6,475 nt of DNA from Candidatus Woesearchaeota archaeon (GCA_015522765.1 WALR01000119.1:1-6475); one strand, 5' to 3'; positions 1-5,942 are shown, numbered from the stretch's first letter. Made by a program: numbers and translations. Notes: generated by a model not told the origin, from the sequence alone.

Positions 1-201
1 GATGAAATAGTTTGTCAGGGCCATCAGGACAAATATAAGGATGAATATAGGTATTATCTTTAATAGGAGGTGATAAAAGAAGTTTAGGGCGGGGAAAAAC
101 AGGGCTTTATCGAATATGAATAGCAGGAGATAAACAAGCGCCATGACTGTTAAGAAGTACCATGATGCTGAAACCTGCTTTAGCTTGTTTTTTATTCCCA
201 T
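1..201 (-). CDS. Permease half (COG0701/DUF318-like), N-terminal part only
   Basis: The first 67 codons of a membrane protein are visible; it runs off the left edge. The ATG at 201 directly abuts the TAA of the upstream permease gene (TAA then ATG, no gap), with only a weak GAGTGA-like ribosome site inside the upstream gene, so translation is probably coupled. The visible residues begin MGIKNKLKQ, then a hydrophobic span at about 14-30 (YFLTVMALVYLLLFIF) and another at about 48-65 that continues beyond the edge. No family motif is visible in this fragment. I infer that it is the partner half of a split permease from its position directly after a recognisable COG0701-like half; in many archaea that family is encoded as two adjacent short genes. 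The transported substrate cannot be told. It is the last visible gene of the operon starting near 1322. Confidence 0.7.
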   Translation of the reverse strand, partial: MGIKNKLKQVSASWYFLTVMALVYLLLFIFDKALFFPALNFFYHLLLKIIPIFILIFVLMALTNYFI

Positions 202-612
202 TTAAATCACTCTTATAAGTATAACTGTTACTATCGCCGTGATGATTGAGAGTATGAATGATGTTGCGTTTCTGAGCAGGGCGAATCTTTTTCCGAGTAT
301 TGCAGATTCGGCAGGCAGCTGAACGATTCCTACCGTAACCCAGGCGATAAGGAAGGCTGTTACAGATATCAGGCTTGTCCCCTGCCTGAGTAGTTCCCCT
401 CCTAATATGTAGCTTGTTACAGGGTTGCCTGCGGAGATGCTCCCGACAGTGCTTCCTATCAGCGGGTCAGAAAACACATTTCCACTGAATATTTTTGTAT
501 AAAGGGATTTCGGTACAAGTACGAAGAGCAGGCTTATCAGCATTATTGTTCCAATTATCATTGGAAGAGCGTTCCACAGCCCCCTGGCTGATTTAACTAT
601 TGCCTTCTTCAT
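202..612 (-). CDS. Permease half, COG0701/DUF318-like, 136 aa
   Basis: This is a small integral membrane protein with about four hydrophobic spans (roughly residues 15-33, 51-72, 80-98 and 117-135). The conserved-looking segments GNPVTSYILGGELL (62-75) and AWVTVGIVQLPAE (90-102) resemble the predicted permeases of COG0701 (DUF318/UPF0718), the family that includes the ArsP organoarsenical exporters. Full-length family members are about 300 residues or more, so at 136 residues this is one half, and the abutting downstream gene is probably the other. The frame is open back to an ATG at 651, but I chose the ATG at 612 (MKKAIVK). It has a GAGG ribosome site six bases upstream and follows the TAA of the DUF134 gene by two bases, whereas the longer start would overlap that gene by 37 bases and add a charged tail. 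The substrate is unknown. A metal or metalloid is a guess from the family. Confidence 0.8.
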   Translation of the reverse strand: MKKAIVKSARGLWNALPMIIGTIMLISLLFVLVPKSLYTKIFSGNVFSDPLIGSTVGSISAGNPVTSYILGGELLRQGTSLISVTAFLIAWVTVGIVQLPAESAILGKRFALLRNATSFILSIITAIVTVILIRVI

Positions 613-614
613 TC

Positions 615-1085
615 TTAGCCTCTTGTCATGAATGTGCCGCACTTCGGGCATCTCTTGCTCCTGCAGGGTTCTCCTCTTGCCTGTTCTTCTTCATACCCGC
701 ACTTCGGGCATCTGCATATCCCCCCTGGTCCTGCTGCGAAGCCTCCCATTCTTCCCCTTCCGCCTCTTCTTCCCGGTCCTGCTCCTCTTGGTGATGCCAT
801 TTTAAAATTACCCCCTTCAATCTTAATTGCCTGTCCGTTGATTATTGCGTCTGCCAACTTCTTCCTTGCCCTTCCCAGCAGCCTTGAAAGAGTGGGCTGG
901 CTTATCTTCATCTTCTCTCCTGCCCTGCTCTGTTCAATGCCCTCTGAGTCAACGAGTCTTATTGCTTCAAGCTCGTCAAAGCTAAGCACTGTTTCCTTAA
1001 GCTCAGCCATTGCTATCCCTGCCGGCTTGAAATAGGTGACATCCGGCCGGAAAAATATTCTTCTCACCCTCTCCGGTCTTGCCAT
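615..1085 (-). CDS. DUF134 (UPF0251) HTH protein with C-terminal zinc ribbon
   Basis: This probable cytoplasmic DNA-binding protein has 156 residues. The N-terminus MARPERVRRIFFRPDVTYFKP and the segment LSFDELEAIRLVDSEG are hallmarks of the DUF134/UPF0251 family. Residues about 36-80 form a sigma-70-region-4-like helix-turn-helix, with SQPTLSRLLGRARKKLADA as the likely recognition part. A Gly/Arg-rich linker (about 99-122) leads to a zinc ribbon with CPKCG at 126-130 and 146-150; two further cysteines lie at 124 and 141. The start codon has a GGAG site six bases upstream and lies three bases after the DUF5320 stop codon, so the genes are co-transcribed. DUF134 genes often sit beside DUF5320, NifX/NifB-type or Mrp-type genes, which suggests metal or iron-sulfur related regulation, but no target is proven. 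Here it may control its own operon and the permease downstream; that is inference. Confidence 0.9.
   Translation of the reverse strand: MARPERVRRIFFRPDVTYFKPAGIAMAELKETVLSFDELEAIRLVDSEGIEQSRAGEKMKISQPTLSRLLGRARKKLADAIINGQAIKIEGGNFKMASPRGAGPGRRGGRGRMGGFAAGPGGICRCPKCGYEEEQARGEPCRSKRCPKCGTFMTRG
637..713. repeat. Direct repeat of 17 bases encoding the two CPKCG knuckles
   Basis: The 17 bases CCGCACTTCGGGCATCT occur identically at 637-653 and 697-713, exactly 60 bases apart and in frame within the DUF134 gene. Each copy encodes R-C-P-K-C-G of a zinc knuckle. The identity extends to every synonymous position, which could reflect recent duplication or gene conversion, or simply shared codon preference. 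Confidence 0.7.
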
Positions 1086-1088
1086 TGT

Positions 1089-1322
1089 TTACTCCTTTAC
1101 CTTCAATTTGTCTTCTATCTGTGTTATTCTCTGCTTGAGGAGTTCCAGCTCTTCTTCCAGCCGGCGCCTGTCCTCGTCGTCTGTTGCCCATGCAAAGCCT
1201 CTTCCATAGCCTCTTCTGAATCCCTGGTTGATAAATCTCGGTGTGTTTCCTCTGCAATAGCCCATTCCTCTTCCGGTCATCCTTCCCTCTCCAAAGGGTC
1301 CTGTTCCGTCTCCTCCTGGCAT
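1089..1322 (-). CDS. DUF5320 family small protein, 77 aa
   Basis: This small protein opens with MPGGDGTGPFGEGRMTGRGMGYC, the glycine-rich signature of the DUF5320 family. A Gly/Arg/aromatic middle (about 29-44) is followed by a charged heptad-like C-terminal helix (about 48-75, with RRLEEELELLKQRITQIEDKL) that should form a coiled coil and so an oligomer. It has one cysteine (C23). The molecular function is unknown. Members are usually found next to DUF134 and Fe-Mo cofactor/NifX-like genes, which hints at a metal or iron-sulfur role; that is context, not proof. It is the first gene of the operon, with a GGAGGG ribosome site seven bases before the ATG and a 5' leader of about 26 bases predicted from the TATA box. 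The stop lies three bases before the DUF134 start. Confidence 0.88.
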   Translation of the reverse strand: MPGGDGTGPFGEGRMTGRGMGYCRGNTPRFINQGFRRGYGRGFAWATDDEDRRRLEEELELLKQRITQIEDKLKVKE

Positions 1323-1328
1323 TTTAAT

Positions 1329-1334
1329 CCCTCC
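1329..1334 (-). promoter_or_regulatory. Ribosome binding site of the DUF5320 gene
   Basis: The minus strand reads GGAGGG, seven bases before the ATG at 1322. This strong Shine-Dalgarno site contrasts with the two leaderless-looking genes to the right. Confidence 0.8.
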
Positions 1335-1347
1335 ATTGTTATTTGAT

Positions 1348-1355
1348 TATGCATA
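1348..1355. promoter_or_regulatory. Palindrome TATGCATA near the predicted transcript start
   Basis: This is a perfect 8-base palindrome at the expected transcription start of the DUF5320 operon, about 26 bases downstream of its TATA box. It shares the TGCATA core with the longer palindrome at 1388-1401. It could be a repressor half of a two-site operator. Short A/T-rich palindromes also arise by chance. Confidence 0.35.
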
Positions 1356-1370
1356 GGTATTCATTATACT

Positions 1371-1378
1371 ATTTAAAC
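1371..1378 (-). promoter_or_regulatory. TATA box of the DUF5320-DUF134-permease operon
   Basis: The minus strand reads GTTTAAAT, preceded by the purine-rich CGAAAA that could serve as a BRE. An archaeal TATA box centred here would start transcription near 1348, leaving a leader of about 26 bases that contains the GGAGGG ribosome site. Confidence 0.55.
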
Positions 1379-1387
1379 TTTTCGTTT

Positions 1388-1401
1388 TGCATATATATGC
1401 A
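1388..1401. repeat. Perfect 14-base palindrome TGCATATATATGCA upstream of the operon promoter
   Basis: The sequence TGCATATATATGCA equals its own reverse complement. It lies about ten bases upstream of the operon's TATA box, a usual place for an archaeal activator or repressor site. Its centre is 43 bases (about four helical turns) from the centre of TATGCATA at 1348-1355, so both would lie on roughly the same face of the DNA. DUF134 itself is a plausible binder; this is inference only. Confidence 0.45.
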
Positions 1402-1460
1402 TAAAAGAACAATGAGTTAAACACCTAAAATATCTCCAATAGCTAAGCATAACAAAAGAA
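1401..1460 (-). terminator. Possible T-tract termination region after aglB
   Basis: Downstream of the aglB stop the minus strand has T-rich tracts TTCTTTTGTT (1451-1460) and TTGTTCTTTTAT (1401-1412). Archaeal termination often uses such tracts without a hairpin. The tracts are interrupted, so the call is weak. Nothing else gene-like is seen between 1323 and 1469. Confidence 0.25.
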
Positions 1461-1469
1461 GTCCAGGAA

Positions 1470-4400
1470 TTAACCAGGGAGTATCTTCACCATCTTCACC
1501 TTGAAGTAAAGAGTTGTGTTCTGGAAGGGGTGGCCCTTTACATTTCCATAACCCATCTCTGGAGGAACAACAATCTCTTTTGTTTCCCCTTCCTTCATTC
1601 CTCTGACGCCCTCTGAGAATCCCCTTATCATCTGCCTGCTTCCCACTGTAAAGGTGAGGGGCTTCTGGCTCAGTTTAGCCGTGAGCGGCGTGTCCTTCGT
1701 AACATTCTTTAGCCTCCAGTTGACAATACTTGAGTCAAACACTGTCCCGTTCTTTAAGTAGCCAATATAATACACATCGACCTTCATATTATCCAGAGCA
1801 ACATTCTCGTAATTAGCCGATATGTACGGCTTGTCCCCTGTCCAGTTCACCTTGTAAACATAAATGTCATTCCCGAACATGCTCCTCTGATGGGTGAAAG
1901 GCCTGAAATACCTTAATCCGTGCCCGGCATAGTAGAACTGCCTCGTGAACATGCTCCCTGCAAGCTTCGGGTCAGAGAGGACAACCGCGTATCTCCCCCT
2001 CGTCTTAAAGAGGATGACAGAGAAAGGAGCAGTATTCCCCTTAAAGTCCTTTACGAAGAAGCCTGACTTATTGGCGTACGCGATGCTCCTCGGCTCAAGC
2101 TCGCCCTGGGGGGTCGCCATCTTCACGCCCATATCATTGAGGCTTATTTTTATTCCCCCGCAGTTTAGCTCAGTCCCCTTCTCTGAACATACATTTATCC
2201 CCGACTTGTAGCTGGGCCAGCTGGCAATCCACTGGTTCGGATCCTGTGACTGAATATCATAGTAATAGCTGTCCGCATCCGCGTCGCTCAGCCCAAAGTC
2301 CTCTTTAAGTATCCTTATTCCCTCATCCTTTGGCTTGTGCAGAACCCTGTTGTACATCTCCGCCCTTGTGAAGTTCCAGTTACCGAAGTGGGCCCATACA
2401 CCTGATTTTCCTATCATGTCCTCGCTTGCTATGAAGAAGTCCTCCGGGGGGTTGCAGTGGGTGTACCTCATCACTCCCTTAATGTTCTTCACTCCCCTCT
2501 CTTTAAGGTAGGCCTCTGCATCCTTACTGTTCATTCCCACAATCGTGCTGATTATGTTTATTGCCCTGAGTTCATTGCCCTTCCCTAACTCCTCTTTTAG
2601 GGTTTTTTCTGCACTGTTGGCGCCGCAGTCAAGCATCCTTAATATGCCCACTGCCTCTGTCTCGTTTGATGTTAAGAGAACCTTCCCTATCCAATGGGCC
2701 TGGGGCGTGTCCTGGGAGGTGCCGTCAAATGTCACTGCGCGGTCTGCTATTGCCTTAAACCAGTGGCCGAAGTCCCACCATGAATTTATTATTGCATTCT
2801 CCTTCGAGTCGTTATTTATCATTCTAAGGGTGTTCCACCACCCGTCGTTCATGCTGGGAATCTCATGGAGAGCCGCATTGTATCCCCCCTTAACAGGCTG
2901 TATGAGAAAGATTAACACTATCACGACAACAGTGATTTTAGATAGCAGAGCCCCCATATTGAACTCTTCATCGAGCCATCTTCCAAGTTTATAGTAGAGG
3001 ATCCCTGCGAAGAGCCCGAAGCCGATGGCGTATGCAGGTGAGAGCAGTATGAGAAACCTCACCCCCTTTGTCGAGGCGTAGACTGTTGAGAGAAACCATA
3101 TTGTGAGTATGGTGAAGTACTTGATGTCAATCCTTCCGTTTCTCTTCATTACTAGGGTAAGAGCCACTCCTAAAAAGGCAAGCAGGAACATTATGTTTCC
3201 GTCCATTGCGGATATCACCCTGCTTAAAGGAAGGGAATTCTGCTCTGCAACAGTTGTGTAAACATTAGGCCATATAGTTGTTACCCCTACTCTCTTAAGG
3301 AAAATAAAGTTGAGAGGGCCCTTTATCGGAGAGTAAAAGTTCGGGCTGCTTCCCATGATTAATGCCACGAAAAGTACGGAGAGGATGTAATAGGCGAGGA
3401 CAACGAACACGAGCATCTTTATCTCCCTGTTCTTTATTATCCCTGCTATCGGCTTCTTCTTCATTATCATCCTCAATATTTCATATCCGAAGTAAAGCGC
3501 AGATGCTCCAAGCAGGAAATCGAGTATGTACCACCACCCGCTCCATGCAAAGGCGAAGAGCCCTGTTGTGAATGCCGCAAGCGAAACAAGTATCGCCTTG
3601 TTCTTGAACTTTCTTGTCTCCAGCGCCTCTATGAACAGCCAGGTAACCATAAGGGGCAGGAGTATGTTGTAGGCGTCTGTGTCTGCAAACCCGCCTGCCG
3701 TCCTTCCTATTAGTGAAGCATTGACAGAGAGCAGAAGTGCTGCTATGAACCCTCCGAAGTCGCCGCCCACCTTCCTCGCTATGAAGAATGTCGGTATAAC
3801 CGCAAAAGCCATGAGCAGGACTGGCAGGTAAAAAACAGTTCCAAACAGGGTGCTGCCCGGCTTGAATATCCTCACTATCCTGTAAAACCACGCCTCTACA
3901 TAGGCATGAAGCATATCAGGCGGAACAAACCTGCCAAGAGGAGCCATCATATGGGTGTTGAAGGGTCTGCCGTCAACGAGTATGTCCCCCGGATGTCCAT
4001 GGTCGAGTATGTTCCTTGAGTGCCTCCACCAGAAGTAGGGGTCTATCGCAAGCAGATAGGTATTCCCCTTGTCATTCTTAAGCCCCTTCTTGAACTGCCG
4101 CGAGGTATATTTTATCTGCCTGTTTATGAGGTCCTTCTGCGAACTGAGTAATTTCTGAAGGTTCGCATTAACAAGCCGCTTCTTGTTGGCATCTGGCAGG
4201 TTAGGGAACTGGGTGTTTATCTTAGAGGTTATCTGGTTCTGATAGTAGTTATACACTGAACTCTTCGCCCACTGGTCTGTAATCGGAAGATAGGCAGGCT
4301 GCATTCTTAAGTAGACAGAAACAATCATTGCGAGCAGTATGAGAATAATCACCCTGTTCCTTGAGGCGGCATTAAGAAAAACCTTTGTCTCCTTTTTTAT

Positions 4401-4655
4401 GCTCTCAACATTTATTGATATCTCCTCTTCCTCACTCTCCTCTTCATTCTTAGCGCTCTCCTTTTTCTTCTCCTGACTCTTTTCCTCCTTCTTGCCCTCT
4501 TCCTCTGAGGAGAATATCCCTGAGAAGAACTTTTTTACCTTTGAGAAGTCTATCTCTATCTCTTCCTCCTCATTGTCGCTGTCTTCAGTCTTATTGGCGT
4601 CATTGGCGTCATCCGAGGACTCCTTCTTCCCTGCTCCCTTTCCTTTATGCGCCAT
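1470..4655 (-). CDS. aglB: Oligosaccharyltransferase AglB/STT3 fused to a C-terminal FKBP prolyl isomerase domain
   Basis: This membrane enzyme (1061 aa) moves a glycan from a lipid carrier to Asn of Asn-X-Ser/Thr on the outer membrane face. Residues 1-95 are a charged, Glu/Lys-rich cytoplasmic tail. TM1 spans about 101-117. The large first outer loop includes catalytic-type D205 (DPYFWW). The second-loop DxD is D325-T-D327, the TVAE sequon-site motif is 468-471, and the hallmark WWDFG is 626-630 in the outer globular domain. Residues about 956-1060 form an FKBP domain: VDVYYIG, NGTVFDSS, GSRQMIRGFSEGVRGM, PPEMGYG and a closing LYFKVKMVKI strand. FKBP12 pocket positions appear as Y963, F973, D974, I1010, F1013 (for Trp59), Y1036 and F1051; Phe46 is Leu1000. 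Family members usually lack this domain and run about 600-1000 residues. I chose the ATG at 4655 over the GTG at 4661 because the TATA box 24 bases upstream fits a leaderless transcript. Confidence 0.95.
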   Translation of the reverse strand: MAHKGKGAGKKESSDDANDANKTEDSDNEEEEIEIDFSKVKKFFSGIFSSEEEGKKEEKSQEKKKESAKNEEESEEEEISINVESIKKETKVFLNAASRNRVIILILLAMIVSVYLRMQPAYLPITDQWAKSSVYNYYQNQITSKINTQFPNLPDANKKRLVNANLQKLLSSQKDLINRQIKYTSRQFKKGLKNDKGNTYLLAIDPYFWWRHSRNILDHGHPGDILVDGRPFNTHMMAPLGRFVPPDMLHAYVEAWFYRIVRIFKPGSTLFGTVFYLPVLLMAFAVIPTFFIARKVGGDFGGFIAALLLSVNASLIGRTAGGFADTDAYNILLPLMVTWLFIEALETRKFKNKAILVSLAAFTTGLFAFAWSGWWYILDFLLGASALYFGYEILRMIMKKKPIAGIIKNREIKMLVFVVLAYYILSVLFVALIMGSSPNFYSPIKGPLNFIFLKRVGVTTIWPNVYTTVAEQNSLPLSRVISAMDGNIMFLLAFLGVALTLVMKRNGRIDIKYFTILTIWFLSTVYASTKGVRFLILLSPAYAIGFGLFAGILYYKLGRWLDEEFNMGALLSKITVVVIVLIFLIQPVKGGYNAALHEIPSMNDGWWNTLRMINNDSKENAIINSWWDFGHWFKAIADRAVTFDGTSQDTPQAHWIGKVLLTSNETEAVGILRMLDCGANSAEKTLKEELGKGNELRAINIISTIVGMNSKDAEAYLKERGVKNIKGVMRYTHCNPPEDFFIASEDMIGKSGVWAHFGNWNFTRAEMYNRVLHKPKDEGIRILKEDFGLSDADADSYYYDIQSQDPNQWIASWPSYKSGINVCSEKGTELNCGGIKISLNDMGVKMATPQGELEPRSIAYANKSGFFVKDFKGNTAPFSVILFKTRGRYAVVLSDPKLAGSMFTRQFYYAGHGLRYFRPFTHQRSMFGNDIYVYKVNWTGDKPYISANYENVALDNMKVDVYYIGYLKNGTVFDSSIVNWRLKNVTKDTPLTAKLSQKPLTFTVGSRQMIRGFSEGVRGMKEGETKEIVVPPEMGYGNVKGHPFQNTTLYFKVKMVKILPG

Positions 4656-4678
4656 CCTCACTTGGTGATTCCCGATTA

Positions 4679-4686
4679 TTTATAAA
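4679..4686 (-). promoter_or_regulatory. TATA box of aglB, leaderless transcript
   Basis: The minus strand reads TTTATAAA, ending 24 bases before the ATG at 4655. Transcription would begin at or next to the start codon, giving a leaderless mRNA; this fits the lack of a usable ribosome site (GAGG directly touches the ATG). The box sits in the 49-base gap after the upstream flavoprotein gene, so aglB can be expressed on its own. Confidence 0.6.
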
Positions 4687-4704
4687 ATTTTGCTATTAGT
4701 ATTC

Positions 4705-5886
4705 TCATAATAATATGTTGATACCCCTCATCCCCTCCCCTAAATCACTCAATCTTAGCTTTGTGATGAATCTTGCGAGAGAGGGCTTTGCTAGCAGGAG
4801 TGAAAACATCATTTTCAGGGGGAATTCTCTGCTGCTGGCTGAGATAATCCTTTTTACCCTTTCATCCTGGAGTATGTCTGCTAATCTCTGATAGTCCCTG
4901 CTCTTGAACCTGTTCATCACCCTTCTTATTATTAGGTGAGCGGTGAGGCTTCTCCCAATGTCAGCCCTCCACTCTTTCTCATAGCTTTCTCCCTCCTTCA
5001 CTGCTTTTGCGAGGCTCATTGCCGCCTTCATCCCCGGTATTATCCCTCCGCCCGTCGATGCCTTCACCTGCGAGGCTGCATCTCCGACGATAAATGTTCT
5101 CATGTCCCCCTTCCTTCCTTCTGTCCTCGCCTTAGTATTAAACAGGGGTATTAGTCCTCCCTGCCTTCCAATTATTCTGTCTTTCTTTACCCCTGCTATT
5201 CTTAACAGCGTGTTGAGCTTCTCATAGCTCCTGCTCATTGACGCAACGCCTATCCTGGCTGTTCTGCCGTCTTCAGGGACTACCCAGCCGAAGAAGTCGT
5301 TGAATGTTCTTCCGAGGTAGACAGAGTAGGCATCCTCCGGGTGTTCATGCCTCGCCCTGACCTGGCTTCCTATATAATATTTTTCAGCCCCCTTAAGCCC
5401 AGTACTTCTTGCCACCCTGCTGTTGGGCCCGTCGCTTCCTATGAGGATTCTGCTTCTTACAGTTATATCCCTAGAATTCCTGATATCTCTTATTGTTGCT
5501 TCTCCTGCCTGATTCATCTCTTTGAAGCGGTGCTTTGCATGGAGCTCTGCCCCCCTGTCCTGCGCCATTCCTGCAATGTAGCTGTCAAACCTCTCTCTGT
5601 CAACTATTAGCTCTTCATCCTTAAGTTTTATCTCTGCAACCTGCTCAAACCCTTCTCTGCCTTCAATGTTAACTATTATTCTTTTTATCCTGTTGTTTAT
5701 GAAGTCCTCCCCTGACTTTATCCTTATGAGCTCTTTTATGTGGGCTGTAAGTATCCCTGTGCACTGGACAGGTTTTCCCACTTTAGCGTGTTCCTCGTAT
5801 ATCTCTGTGCCGTAGCCCTGCTTTGCAAGGAGATATGCTGTGAAGCTTCCAACCGGTCCTGCCCCTATAATCAAGGCGTCTTCCAT
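4705..5886 (-). CDS. Geranylgeranyl reductase family FAD-dependent oxidoreductase
   Basis: This flavoprotein (393 aa) probably reduces isoprenoid double bonds. Near the N-terminus is the Rossmann dinucleotide motif GAGPVG (8-13) with the acidic strand-end EIYEE (about 28-32). Next come GKPVQCTGIL (about 37-46), whose Cys sits where geranylgeranyl reductases carry a conserved Cys, and VDRERFD (about 95-101). SDGPNS (151-156) and FFGWVVPEDG (about 198-207, the family's YxWxFP-like signature) follow. The second FAD motif is GDAAS (268-272), with STGGGIIPGM (277-286) after it. The length matches the family. I chose the ATG at 5886, not 5898, because it puts the Rossmann motif eight residues in and lies 24 bases after a TATA box. 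Relatives saturate archaeal membrane ether lipids and, in haloarchaea, the dolichol phosphate used for N-glycosylation. The aglB neighbour favours the latter role at least in part, but substrate cannot be read from sequence. Confidence 0.88.
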   Translation of the reverse strand: MEDALIIGAGPVGSFTAYLLAKQGYGTEIYEEHAKVGKPVQCTGILTAHIKELIRIKSGEDFINNRIKRIIVNIEGREGFEQVAEIKLKDEELIVDRERFDSYIAGMAQDRGAELHAKHRFKEMNQAGEATIRDIRNSRDITVRSRILIGSDGPNSRVARSTGLKGAEKYYIGSQVRARHEHPEDAYSVYLGRTFNDFFGWVVPEDGRTARIGVASMSRSYEKLNTLLRIAGVKKDRIIGRQGGLIPLFNTKARTEGRKGDMRTFIVGDAASQVKASTGGGIIPGMKAAMSLAKAVKEGESYEKEWRADIGRSLTAHLIIRRVMNRFKSRDYQRLADILQDERVKRIISASSREFPLKMMFSLLLAKPSLARFITKLRLSDLGEGMRGINILL

Positions 5887-5909
5887 GGTTTTTATCATCC
5901 TTTAAGTGT

Positions 5910-5918
5910 TATATTAAA
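5910..5918 (-). promoter_or_regulatory. TATA box of the flavoprotein reductase gene
   Basis: The minus strand reads TTTAATATA. Its downstream end is 24 bases from the ATG at 5886, the same spacing as at aglB, which implies a leaderless transcript. An AAAGGATGAT stretch nearer the gene resembles a ribosome site, but it does not sit at a good distance from either candidate start. Confidence 0.55.
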
Positions 5919-5942
5919 TTATTGGTTCATCCTGCAGATATT

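Noticed and set aside
628..1035. Open frame of 135 codons on the plus strand
   Set aside because: It is antisense to the well-supported DUF134 gene, has Pro/Ser/Leu-rich composition typical of a reverse-frame shadow, and shows no promoter or ribosome site.
1003..1257. Minus-strand frame of 84 codons across the DUF5320/DUF134 junction
   Set aside because: It is out of frame with both real genes, which explain the region completely with their own ribosome sites.
1417..1500. Frame-shifted hydrophobic tail at the end of aglB (TPWLIPGLLLLCLAIGDILGV)
   Set aside because: In another frame the 3' end of aglB and the following bases read as a membrane-like tail. The true frame ends exactly where FKBP domains end (KVKMVKI), and the tail has no start codon or ribosome site, so it is probably chance.
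1483..1500. Tandem 9-base repeat ATCTTCACC
   Set aside because: It encodes the VKMVKI end of the FKBP domain, where the alternating strand pattern is expected; two copies of nine bases are not notable.
2545..2994. Plus-strand open frame of 149 codons inside aglB
   Set aside because: It lies opposite the conserved WWDFG region of AglB and its sequence resembles no family; codon structure explains the absence of stops.
3481..3891. Minus-strand frame of 136 codons overlapping aglB
   Set aside because: It is a shifted frame of the conserved AglB membrane region, with a Cys/Arg/His-rich composition unlike a real protein.
4385..4600. Low-complexity TCC/CTT-rich tract on the plus strand
   Set aside because: It is simply the coding strand complement of Glu/Lys codons in the acidic tail of AglB, not a separate repeat element.
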